From NCBI GenBank assembly GCA_946480345.1, contig CAMLJR010000101.1:1-11040 (forward strand): 11,040 nucleotides of DNA, given 5' to 3'. Source of the stretch: an uncultured Spongiibacteraceae bacterium (GTDB lineage Bacteria; Pseudomonadota; Gammaproteobacteria; Pseudomonadales; CAMLJR01). Shown here piece by piece: positions 5,523 through 11,040 of the stretch. Below the pieces are notes generated by a model. The model was given only the letters and a program-made list of their open reading frames with translations. It made no database searches and was not told the origin of the DNA. Every line of letters begins with the position of its first letter. Position 1 is the stretch's first letter. The position numbers and the translations under genes were made by a program.

Positions 5523-6800
5523 ATGTTTACTCGTCGCGATCATTTGAAGCAGCTTGCCAGCTGCGCCGCCCTCCCCCTGTTCGGCGCGCCAATTCATTCA
5601 GCTCTGGCGGGGCCAGCGACCACACCCACGCCCGGCTCCGGGCCATACAACTATCTCGGCCGCACGCCGGGCTATCGCGAATGGGCGGTGGTGCCGCGCG
5701 GTCTGACGATCAAATCGATCGAGACTTTTACGCGCGAACCCTACGCGCTCGTCCGCATCACTGCGAGCGACGGCACGCAGGGATGGGGGCAGGTAGCGCC
5801 GTATTACGTCGACATGACGGTGGATATGCTGCATAACATGCTTGCGCGAGATGTTCTCAAGCGCGACATCAGCGACATCGATGCCATCAATGACGCCGCG
5901 ATCAACGCTCTGATGAAGTTCCCCTGGTCAATTGTCTGTCGCGCGCTGGCCGGCATCGACACCGCGCTTTGGGATCTCTATGGACAGATCACCAAGAAAC
6001 CGGTGGCGGCGTTGCTCGGCGGGACTGTGAGGCCGCTTCCGGCATACGGCTCGAGCATGCGCCGCGACATCTCGCCCGCATCGGAAGCAACCCGACTAGC
6101 GAAGCTTCGCGATCAGTACGGTATTAATGCTTTCAAGATCCGCCTCGGCACTCCCGCGGGCCAAAATCGCGATGCGGCACCGGGACGAAGCGAGGCAATC
6201 ATCCCCGCAGTGCGCAAGGCTGTGGGTTCGGACGTCAAACTGTATGCCGACGCGAACAGTTGCTACACGCCTGATGTCGCGATACCCATGGGCCGCCGTC
6301 TCGAAGATTCGAATTACTCCGCGTTCGAAGAACCCTGCCCCTATTGGGAGCTGGAATGGACGCGCGAAGTGACGCAAGCGCTCAAGATCGATGTACAGGG
6401 CGGCGAACAAGACAACGACATGGCGCAATGGCGTCGCATGATCGAGATGCGCGCGGTCGATATCGTGCAACCCGACATTTGTTATGTCGGCGGCCTTACG
6501 CGCGCCTGGCGCGTTGCGAAGATGGCCGATCTGGCGAATCTGCCGGTAAAACCGCATGCCGCCAATGTGTCGCTGGTCACGGTGTTCACGATGCACATGC
6601 TCGCTGGATGGCCGAAGGGTGGCGAAGTCGAGTTCTCCATCGAAGAAGGGTCGCCGATGACGACGCTGGCGCGGGCTATGTTCGATCCGGTGCTGGAGAT
6701 AAAGGACGGCAAAGCGGTAATGCCGGATGGGCCGGGCTGGGGTGTGCGCATCAAGCCGGAGTGGCTGGCGACAACCAAGCATCGCGTGTCACCGACTTGA
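5523..6800 (+). CDS. Tat-exported mandelate racemase/muconate lactonizing enzyme family protein
   Basis: 425 residues, enolase superfamily. Known chemistry: a Mg2+-bound carboxylate substrate loses its alpha-proton to form an enolate, leading to racemisation, cycloisomerisation or acid-sugar dehydration. Seen: K205-I-R207 (KxR base motif), Mg ligands D243 (YADAN), E269 (FEEP) and E295 (GGEQ), and H345 (KPHAAN). The spacings D-E 26, E-E 26 and E-H 50 equal those I recall for mandelate racemase (195/221/247/297), so this is a mandelate-racemase-subgroup enzyme with an intact active site, perhaps an acid-sugar dehydratase. The N-terminus TRRDHLKQLASCAALPLFG is a Tat-type signal with cleavage likely near SALAG (26-30), so it probably works in the periplasm after folding with its metal. 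RBS: AAGGAGG with a 7-nt spacer, the strongest in the window. Lysine codons are 13 AAG to 5 AAA, opposite to the gene two upstream. Substrate not determinable. Confidence 0.88.
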   Translation: MFTRRDHLKQLASCAALPLFGAPIHSALAGPATTPTPGSGPYNYLGRTPGYREWAVVPRGLTIKSIETFTREPYALVRITASDGTQGWGQVAPYYVDMTVDMLHNMLARDVLKRDISDIDAINDAAINALMKFPWSIVCRALAGIDTALWDLYGQITKKPVAALLGGTVRPLPAYGSSMRRDISPASEATRLAKLRDQYGINAFKIRLGTPAGQNRDAAPGRSEAIIPAVRKAVGSDVKLYADANSCYTPDVAIPMGRRLEDSNYSAFEEPCPYWELEWTREVTQALKIDVQGGEQDNDMAQWRRMIEMRAVDIVQPDICYVGGLTRAWRVAKMADLANLPVKPHAANVSLVTVFTMHMLAGWPKGGEVEFSIEEGSPMTTLARAMFDPVLEIKDGKAVMPDGPGWGVRIKPEWLATTKHRVSPT

Positions 6801-6814
6801 GCTATTGGACGACG

Positions 6815-6872
6815 GGAAGTGGTGCTTGCGTGCCTGTGTTCGCAGGCCTATCGTCCCGCTCATACCACTTTC
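6815..6872 (+). other. compound hairpin after the enolase-family gene
   Basis: An outer 9-bp stem (GGAAGTGGT at 6815-6823 with ACCACTTTC at 6864-6872, one G:T) encloses an inner hairpin GCCTGT-GTTC-GCAGGC (6832-6847). It starts 15 nt after the stop codon and has no T-run. It may be a Rho-assisted end, a 3'-end stabiliser or part of the dodecin leader. Confidence 0.3.
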
Positions 6873-6878
6873 ATCATC

Positions 6879-6910
6879 GGCACCGCCGTGACGTTTGCGG
6901 ACGGCGTGCC
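6879..6910 (+). promoter_or_regulatory. strong leader hairpin immediately before the dodecin RBS
   Basis: GGCACCGCCGT (6879-6889) pairs with ACGGCGTGCC (6901-6910) through 10 GC-rich base pairs with a single bulged C and an 11-nt loop. Its 3' arm ends 5 nt before the GGAG (6916-6919) of the dodecin gene. No T-run follows. Position suggests control of translation initiation or a processing/stability element rather than a terminator. Confidence 0.4.
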
Positions 6911-6927
6911 TAACTGGAGTGCGCATC

Positions 6928-7134
6928 ATGTCCGACCACGTTTACAAACTCATCGAACTCACTGGCACCTCCACCGAAGGCGTCGAGGCAGCGGTTAATT
7001 CCGCTCTTGATCGCGCCGGCAAGACGCTGCATAACCTGCGCTGGTTTGAAGTCACCAATATTCGCGGCGACGTCGCGGATAACAATGCGTTGCATTGGCA
7101 GGTGACCCTGAAAGCGGGTTTTAAACTGGACTAA
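6928..7134 (+). CDS. dodecin (flavin-binding protein)
   Basis: 68 residues, the usual dodecin length (about 66-71). Known role: dodecins form hollow dodecamers that bind flavins (FMN or riboflavin in bacteria) in stacked pairs, thought to store or detoxify free flavin. Seen: N-terminal strand HVYKLIELTGTS (4-15), amphipathic helix GVEAAVNSALDRAG (18-31), then the diagnostic LRWFEVTNIRG (37-47), where W39 is the flavin-stacking tryptophan, and the final strand LHWQVTLKAGFKL (55-67). Start: ATG at 6928 with GGAG and an 8-nt spacer; an in-frame upstream start at 6895 would add 11 residues outside the family and lies inside the leader hairpin. It ends 10 nt from the convergent rsuA stop, with no obvious terminator in the gap. 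Confidence 0.92.
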   Translation: MSDHVYKLIELTGTSTEGVEAAVNSALDRAGKTLHNLRWFEVTNIRGDVADNNALHWQVTLKAGFKLD

Positions 7135-7144
7135 AACTCCGCAA

Positions 7145-7834
7145 TTACAACGCGTCGACTTCGGCAGCGGTTAGCGCACGGTATTCGCCGGCCGCCAACT
7201 TCGGATCGAGCGCGACCGGTCCAATCGCTTCGCGGTGCAATTTAACCACCGCGTTGCCTATCGCGCCGAACATGCGCTTGACCTGATGGTATTTGCCTTC
7301 GCTGATCGCGAGGCGAGCGGTGTGTTCGTCGATGATGTCGAGATGCGCGGGCAGCAAGCGTTGTTTTTCGCTGTGTAAAAACAAGCCCCGCGCGAATTGC
7401 GCAACCGCCGCCTGTGGAATCGGCTCGGCCGTTTGCAGCCAATAAATTTTTCGACAATCGCTTTTCGGCGCGGTAACGCGGTGCGACCACGAACCGTCGT
7501 CGGTTATCAGCACCAGGCCAGTGGTATCGATATCCAACCGGCCGGCGATGTGCAAGTCGTCGCGATTGTCCTCGTCAAGCAGATCGAGCACCGTCGAATG
7601 ACGGCGATCGCGCGCGGCACAGATGTATCCCTCGGGTTTATTCAACATGAAATAGCGCGGTGTCGCGCTGCGTAACAGCTGCCCGGCCAGTTCGACGCGC
7701 GCGGTCGGCTCGACATCGAATTGCGCGTCGTAAATCGCCACGCCGACAACATACACATCGCCTGCCTTAATCGCGCGCTTGGCATCGTTGCGCGACAAAT
7801 CGGTCACGCTGGCGATGAATTTATCGAGCCGCAT
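7145..7834 (-). CDS. rsuA: 16S rRNA pseudouridine(516) synthase, RsuA family
   Basis: 229 residues (E. coli RsuA 231). Known role: isomerises U516 of 16S rRNA to pseudouridine during 30S assembly. Seen: an N-terminal S4 RNA-binding domain MRLDKFIASVTDLSRNDAKRAI (positions 1-22, extending to about 47), then MLNKPEGYIC (63-72) and the catalytic motif GRLDIDTTGLVLITDDG (98-114) with D101 as the nucleophilic aspartate. The conserved SEGKYHQVKRMFGAIGN (178-194) completes the family signature. The short S4 linker and total length favour RsuA over RluB/RluE/RluF. Start ATG at 7834 has GAGG with a 5-nt spacer. It is transcribed divergently from the PEP-CTERM gene across a region with a CRP-type palindrome. 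Confidence 0.9.
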   Translation of the reverse strand: MRLDKFIASVTDLSRNDAKRAIKAGDVYVVGVAIYDAQFDVEPTARVELAGQLLRSATPRYFMLNKPEGYICAARDRRHSTVLDLLDEDNRDDLHIAGRLDIDTTGLVLITDDGSWSHRVTAPKSDCRKIYWLQTAEPIPQAAVAQFARGLFLHSEKQRLLPAHLDIIDEHTARLAISEGKYHQVKRMFGAIGNAVVKLHREAIGPVALDPKLAAGEYRALTAAEVDAL

Positions 7835-7890
7835 TACAACCTCACACTGGTCTAAATTGGGGCGGAGTAGTGTCGAGTTATTTTTCAGTC

Positions 7891-7912
7891 AAATGTGATG
7901 CCTGTCACATCC
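7891..7912. promoter_or_regulatory. CRP/Vfr-type binding site
   Basis: A perfect TGTGA-N6-TCACA palindrome (7894-7909; spacer TGCCTG), flanked by AAA on the left and T on the right. It is very close to the E. coli CRP consensus. Its centre (7901.5) is 67 bp upstream of the rsuA start codon and about 74 bp upstream of the predicted sigma-54 start site of the PEP-CTERM gene, so it could serve either gene. A TTGACT (7892-7887, minus strand) overlaps it by 2 bp and might be the rsuA -35 box. Alternatively it is the enhancer site of the sigma-54 activator. Confidence 0.7.
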
Positions 7913-7948
7913 GTACCGTAAACCATTGTTTTATTAGATGAAAAAATA

Positions 7949-7965
7949 TTGGCCCGACTTCTGCT
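7949..7965 (+). promoter_or_regulatory. sigma-54 (RpoN) -24/-12 promoter for the PEP-CTERM gene
   Basis: TTGGCCCG-ACTT-CTGCT matches the consensus TTGGCACG-N4-TTGCT at all but two fixed positions, and the essential GG (7951-7952) and GC (7963-7964) are exactly 10 nt apart. The expected start site is about 7975, giving a leader of roughly 30 nt before the ATG at 8007. This also rules out the ATG at 7938 as the start. RpoN promoters with the PrsK/PrsR two-component system are known for PEP-CTERM genes in exosortase bacteria. Confidence 0.75.
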
Positions 7966-8006
7966 TATCTCGATGTATTCGAAAAAAGGCAAACAGGCCG
8001 GACGTC

Positions 8007-8744
8007 ATGACTCAAAAACGTAAAACTCTTTATCGTCGATTAGCCGCTATCGGATTGCTGCCTTTGGCGGCGTTGGCGCTGGCACCCGACTTCGATCTCG
8101 GTTCCGCATTACCGCTGCTGGCGACCGAACAGGCGGAACCGTCGAAGCCGGCCGATGCCATCGTTGCGCCGGAGCCGCAATCGCAAGGGCCGAAACCCGC
8201 GCCCGTCGACGAAGAGCTCACGTTCGATGAAACCGCGTTCGCCCTGAATGATCCGCAACCCACATTGGAAGCGGGTGGTAATGCGGCTCCGGTCAACACT
8301 CCTGACTTGCTGGTTGCGTTTGAACCCAACTTCAAAAGCGGCATGTCGAACTTTCTCGGTCGCAGCGGCCCGCAAGCATCGAACCCGTCCGGCTCGATCA
8401 AACCCGTTATCGGCACCACTGCTCCGCACCCATCAACCGGCGGCGGTGCTGGCAAGCCTGGCAACGCCAATGGCAACCCGCCGCATGAAGATCAGGCTGG
8501 ACCAACACCGGGGGATAAACCTGCGACCGGTAATGAGCCCGCGACCGATGATCCTATCGTAGGTACCGGACCTTCGGACGACAATCCAACATTGCCGAAC
8601 GATCCTTTGCCGGGCAATCCCGACAACCCTCTTCCCAATAACCCCGACGACAAGCCAGTCGCCACCGTACCCGAACCTTCATCGCTGGTATTGCTAGTGG
8701 TCGGTGTGATCGGTTTGTTGATCGCCCGTCGCCGCATCGCCTGA
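8007..8744 (+). CDS. PEP-CTERM sorting-domain protein, Pro/Gly/Asn-rich
   Basis: 245 residues. Known role: PEP-CTERM proteins are exported by Sec, recognised by exosortase (EpsH/XrtA) at the inner membrane and linked to the biofilm or extracellular polysaccharide matrix. Seen: signal peptide at 1-26 (basic KRKTLYRR then hydrophobic LAAIGLLPLAALALA). The tripartite C-terminal tag has VPEPSS (221-226), a hydrophobic helix (227-239) and RRR (241-243). The middle is low complexity: acidic and Pro-rich at first, then a Gly/Asn/Pro/Asp-rich run with repeated NP, DNP and LPNDP/LPGNP/LPNNP-type units (about 160-218). No cysteine and no recognised enzyme or binding domain, so it is likely an extended matrix or spacer protein. 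Start: ATG at 8007, because the sigma-54 promoter lies between it and the upstream in-frame ATG (7938); its RBS is weak (AGG, 9 nt). No exosortase gene is in the window. Confidence 0.85.
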   Translation: MTQKRKTLYRRLAAIGLLPLAALALAPDFDLGSALPLLATEQAEPSKPADAIVAPEPQSQGPKPAPVDEELTFDETAFALNDPQPTLEAGGNAAPVNTPDLLVAFEPNFKSGMSNFLGRSGPQASNPSGSIKPVIGTTAPHPSTGGGAGKPGNANGNPPHEDQAGPTPGDKPATGNEPATDDPIVGTGPSDDNPTLPNDPLPGNPDNPLPNNPDDKPVATVPEPSSLVLLVVGVIGLLIARRRIA

Positions 8745-8768
8745 ATCTGTTCTATTTACTTAAATCCG

Positions 8769-8794
8769 CGCGCGAACCCATCAGTGTTCGCGCG
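8769..8794. terminator. bidirectional hairpin overlapping the prfC stop codon
   Basis: CGCGCGAAC (8769-8777) and GTTCGCGCG (8786-8794) form a perfect 9-bp stem with an 8-nt loop, between the convergent PEP-CTERM and prfC genes. The prfC stop codon (8781-8783) is in the loop. In the minus-strand RNA the stem is followed by GGATTTAAG, in the plus-strand RNA by a GC-rich stretch then GAATTTAATTT. Both have only short U-runs, so efficiency is uncertain. Confidence 0.5.
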
Positions 8795-10361
8795 TCGCGC
8801 GGAATTTAATTTCCGGCCAGCGCTCTTCCATCAACGATAGATTTACTCGCGTCGGCGCCAGATACGTTAAATGGCCGCCGCCATCGAGCGCGAGATTCTC
8901 GTAAGCCTTCTGCTTAAACTCTTCGAGCTTTTTCGCGTCGTCGCATTCGACCCAGCGCGCCGTGTAGACGCTGACCGAATCGTAAATCGCCTCGACTTTG
9001 TATTCGTCCTTCAAGCGATATGCGACCACTTCAAATTGCAACATACCCACCGCGCCGACAATTAAATGGTTGTTGCGCATCGGCATGAATACCTGCGTCG
9101 AGCCTTCTTCGGAAAGCTGCTTCAGCCCGGTCTGTAATTGCTTCGATTTCAGCGGGTCTTTCAAGCGAATCAGCCGGAACATTTCCGGGGCGAAATGCGG
9201 CACGCCGGTGAATTTCAGATTTTCGCCGTCGGTGAACGTGTCGCCGATTTGGATCGTGCCGTGATTGTGCAGGCCGATGATATCGCCGCTGAACGCCTCT
9301 TCGACCAGCTCGCGCTCACCGGCCTTGAAGGTCACAGCATCGGCAATTTTGATGTCCTTGCCGATGCGCACATGGCGCATCCTCATGCCTTTCGTGTAAC
9401 TCCCCGAACAGATACGCATGAACGCGATGCGATCGCGGTGCTTCGCATCCATGTTTGCCTGAATCTTGAACACGAAGCCGGAAAACTTCGGCTCGGTGGA
9501 AGCGACCAATCGCGTTTCTGTTGCTCTCGGCAATGGCGCCGGCGCCCATTGCACGAAACCGTCGAGCATTTCGCGCACGCCGAAATTACCTAGCGCGGTG
9601 CCGAAAAATACCGGCGTCATTTTGCCGGCGAGATATTGCTCGACATCGAATTGATGGCTGGCGCCGCGCACCAGCTCGATCTGTTCGGCGAATTTTTCCG
9701 CCTCGTCACCGAGCAATGCGCGTGCTTCGTCGCTGGCGAGGCCTTTGATCTGGATGTCATCCGGAATCGTGTGACCCTGCCCTTTTGTGAACACATGAAT
9801 CGTGTCGGTGTACAGGTTGTAGACACCGCGAAAATCCTGACCCGATCCGATCGGCCAATTGATCGGCGCGGCGGCGATTTTCAGGACGCTTTCGATTTCG
9901 TCGAGCAATTCGATGGGATCGCGTATATCGCGATCGAGCTTGTTGATGAAACTGAGAATCGGCGTATCGCGCAGCCGGCACACATTCATCAACTTGATGG
10001 TGCGCTCTTCGACACCCTTGGCGCCGTCGATCACCATTAATGCCGAATCGACGGCTGTCAGCGTGCGATAGGTATCTTCGGAAAAATCTTCGTGGCCCGG
10101 CGTGTCGAGCAAATTGACGATACGTTCGGCATACGGAAACTGCATCACCGACGACGTTACCGAAATACCGCGTTCCTGCTCCATCGCCATCCAGTCCGAA
10201 GTCGCGTGACGATCGGATTTTTTGCCTTTCACCGTGCCGGCGATCTGAATCAGATTGCCGAACAGCAACAGCTTTTCGGTCATCGTGGTTTTACCCGCGT
10301 CGGGGTGCGAAATGATCGCGAATGTGCGGCGGCACGCGACTTCGTGGTCCAGGTTACTCAT
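8781..10361 (-). CDS. prfC: peptide chain release factor 3 (RF3)
   Basis: 526 residues (E. coli RF3 529). Known role: a GTPase that removes RF1/RF2 from the ribosome after peptide release and recycles them; it acts in the cytoplasm on the post-termination 70S complex. Seen: G1 SHPDAGKTT (18-26), switch I region [14 protein letters not shown] (62-75), G3 [14 protein letters not shown] (86-99) and G4 NKLDRD (140-145). Domain II with [17 protein letters not shown] and the C-terminal domain with [16 protein letters not shown] are as in RF3. The HPDAGKTT and DFSEDTYR forms separate RF3 from EF-G and LepA. Start: ATG at 10361 (GAG about 7 nt upstream); the frame can be extended to a TTG at 10388, but the [16 protein letters not shown] start fits the family. 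The gene appears monocistronic, with a promoter-like TATAAT at 10453-10448 and a hairpin at its stop. Confidence 0.97.
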   Translation of the reverse strand: MSNLDHEVACRRTFAIISHPDAGKTTMTEKLLLFGNLIQIAGTVKGKKSDRHATSDWMAMEQERGISVTSSVMQFPYAERIVNLLDTPGHEDFSEDTYRTLTAVDSALMVIDGAKGVEERTIKLMNVCRLRDTPILSFINKLDRDIRDPIELLDEIESVLKIAAAPINWPIGSGQDFRGVYNLYTDTIHVFTKGQGHTIPDDIQIKGLASDEARALLGDEAEKFAEQIELVRGASHQFDVEQYLAGKMTPVFFGTALGNFGVREMLDGFVQWAPAPLPRATETRLVASTEPKFSGFVFKIQANMDAKHRDRIAFMRICSGSYTKGMRMRHVRIGKDIKIADAVTFKAGERELVEEAFSGDIIGLHNHGTIQIGDTFTDGENLKFTGVPHFAPEMFRLIRLKDPLKSKQLQTGLKQLSEEGSTQVFMPMRNNHLIVGAVGMLQFEVVAYRLKDEYKVEAIYDSVSVYTARWVECDDAKKLEEFKQKAYENLALDGGGHLTYLAPTRVNLSLMEERWPEIKFRATREH

Positions 10362-10447
10362 CGATGTACTCGAAACGATTAGCGTCAAAACGATTTATTG
10401 AAGTCAGCGCTGCGGATAAAGCCGCGCGCGGACGTTGGAGGGCGCGC

Positions 10448-10453
10448 ATTATA
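10448..10453 (-). promoter_or_regulatory. -10 box candidate for prfC
   Basis: A perfect TATAAT read on the minus strand, predicting a leader of about 80 nt before the prfC ATG at 10361. The -35 region is poor (no TTGACA-like hexamer at 16-18 bp), so this rests on the -10 alone. Confidence 0.45.
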
Positions 10454-10531
10454 GCGTGACGGCGCGTCGAGAAAGGGATTGGAAGCACCGCTGCGACATC
10501 GTGCCGCAGCCGGCTGCACGAGGCCATCGCG

Positions 10532-10537
10532 TATAAT
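10532..10537 (+). promoter_or_regulatory. -10 box candidate for the sensor kinase gene
   Basis: A perfect TATAAT on the plus strand, 41 nt before the ATG at 10579, predicting a leader of about 35 nt. No good -35 hexamer is visible. It is divergent from the prfC TATAAT 80 bp away. Confidence 0.45.
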
Positions 10538-10578
10538 TCGGCGCCCTTCACTTCTCGCGCAGATTTCAGCAATCGACG

Positions 10579-11040
10579 ATGGCTCCGCTAACCGCCGCTA
10601 AAGCCAATTTACAACGACTCGCGCTGGTGCGGGCGGTGCTGGTCGTCGTCGAATCGGCCGCGATTTTTTACGGTTATTTCTGGTTGCATGCCGCGCTGCC
10701 GTATCCGCTGCTGATCGGCGTCGTGATGCTGCTCGCCGTGGCATTTGGCATGACGTTATGGCGGCTGCGCCAACCTTGGCCGGTCACCGATGCCGAGTTT
10801 TTCGTGCAATTACTGCTCGACGTGCTCGCACATGGCGTGTTGCTCTACGCGAGCGGCGGCGCGACCAATCCCTTCATATCGTATTTTCTGGTACCGCTGA
10901 CGATCGCCGCAGCGGTATTGCCTTGGCGTTACACCATCGCGCTGGCAGTGATCAGTCTGGCGTTGTACACCGGCCTGCTCTTTTTTCGTGCCGCTGCCGG
11001 TGTTCGCGCCGATGGCTATGCATCACGACGACGCTACGCT
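10579..11040 (+). CDS. RegB/PrrB-type redox sensor histidine kinase, N-terminal part, frame broken near the window edge
   Basis: The frame from ATG 10579 runs to the window edge and covers only the membrane sensor; the kinase core lies outside. Known role: RegB/PrrB/RoxS kinases sense respiratory redox state through ubiquinone and phosphorylate a RegA-type regulator. Seen: hydrophobic helices at about 15-34, 42-60, 73-91, 100-114 and 117-136, and the family's fully conserved quinone-binding heptapeptide GGxxNPF as GGATNPF (93-99), followed by SYFLVPLTIAAAVLPWRYT (101-119). After the T6 tract at 10981-10986 the continuing frame reads RAAAGVRADGYASRRRYA, unlike the family. Another frame, starting TTC at 10985, reads FVPLPVFAPMAMHHDDATL, which fits (homologues commonly have LFFYVPLP here). 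So one T too many or two too few is likely: sequencing error or real frameshift. RBS is weak. Confidence 0.8.
   Translation, partial: MAPLTAAKANLQRLALVRAVLVVVESAAIFYGYFWLHAALPYPLLIGVVMLLAVAFGMTLWRLRQPWPVTDAEFFVQLLLDVLAHGVLLYASGGATNPFISYFLVPLTIAAAVLPWRYTIALAVISLALYTGLLFFRAAAGVRADGYASRRRYA

Noticed and set aside
6096..6782. 228-residue minus-strand ORF, and a 189-residue plus-strand ORF at 6344-6913
   Set aside because: Both lie over the enolase-family gene in other frames; their His/Arg-rich or Arg/Gly-rich composition is typical of GC-rich shadow frames.
6928..7134. FMN riboswitch controlling dodecin
   Set aside because: The leader has stable hairpins but I do not see the conserved RFN core sequences, so no riboswitch is called.
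7938..8006. Upstream in-frame start of the PEP-CTERM gene
   Set aside because: It is upstream of the predicted sigma-54 promoter, so it would not be on the transcript, and it would bury the signal peptide 23 residues inside.
9138..9593. Plus-strand ORFs of 134-151 residues across 9138-10040
   Set aside because: Antisense shadows of prfC, one of the most securely identified genes here.
1..11040. CRISPR arrays, tRNA or rRNA genes, insertion sequences, attachment sites
   Set aside because: No regularly spaced direct repeats, tRNA-like cloverleaf, transposase motif or duplicated flanks were seen by eye.

Overview
The window reads as chromosomal DNA of a gammaproteobacterium-like Gram-negative. 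The evidence is an RF3 gene (prfC), a 16S rRNA G1207-type methyltransferase (rsmC-like), an RsuA-type pseudouridine synthase, an LpxO-type lipid A hydroxylase and a RegB/PrrB-type redox sensor kinase. GC is moderate and coding is dense. I cannot name the genus. A PEP-CTERM protein with a good sigma-54 promoter suggests an environmental exopolysaccharide- or floc-forming lineage with an exosortase system elsewhere in the genome. No phage genes, insertion sequences, CRISPR arrays, tRNAs or rRNAs were seen.

Layout. (1) Positions 1-3821 form a minus-strand block. In transcription order it is an rsmC-like rRNA methyltransferase, a second RNA-methyltransferase-like protein of the METTL25/RRNAD1 type (separated by only 2 nt), an LpxO-type hydroxylase, an encapsulated-ferritin-type mini-ferritin without a cargo tail, and the first 14 codons of a gene leaving the window. 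(2) A divergent plus-strand block (3939-5394) holds a VOC metalloenzyme, an NTF2/SnoaL-fold protein and a one-helix membrane protein of unknown function. They are spaced like an operon. (3) A Tat-signal enolase-superfamily enzyme (5523-6800) follows, with its own very strong RBS, an upstream inverted repeat and different lysine codon use. (4) A dodecin gene (6928-7134), preceded by stable hairpins, converges on rsuA (7145-7834). (5) The 7835-8006 intergenic region carries a near-consensus CRP/Vfr-type palindrome and a GG-N10-GC sigma-54 promoter that drives a PEP-CTERM protein (8007-8744). (6) prfC (8781-10361) is on the minus strand, with a hairpin at its stop codon. A short divergent promoter region with two TATAAT boxes separates it from a RegB-like sensor kinase (from 10579) cut by the window edge.

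How the parts may work together. The two methyltransferases, RsuA and RF3 are translation and ribosome housekeeping. The mini-ferritin and dodecin handle iron and flavin stress. LpxO and the PEP-CTERM protein act on the cell surface. The VOC/SnoaL/membrane trio and the exported enolase-type enzyme are the accessory, substrate-unknown part. The most actionable observations are the reading-frame break at a T6 tract in the sensor kinase, the sigma-54/CRP architecture before the PEP-CTERM gene, the tail-less EncFtn, and the coupled methyltransferase pair.
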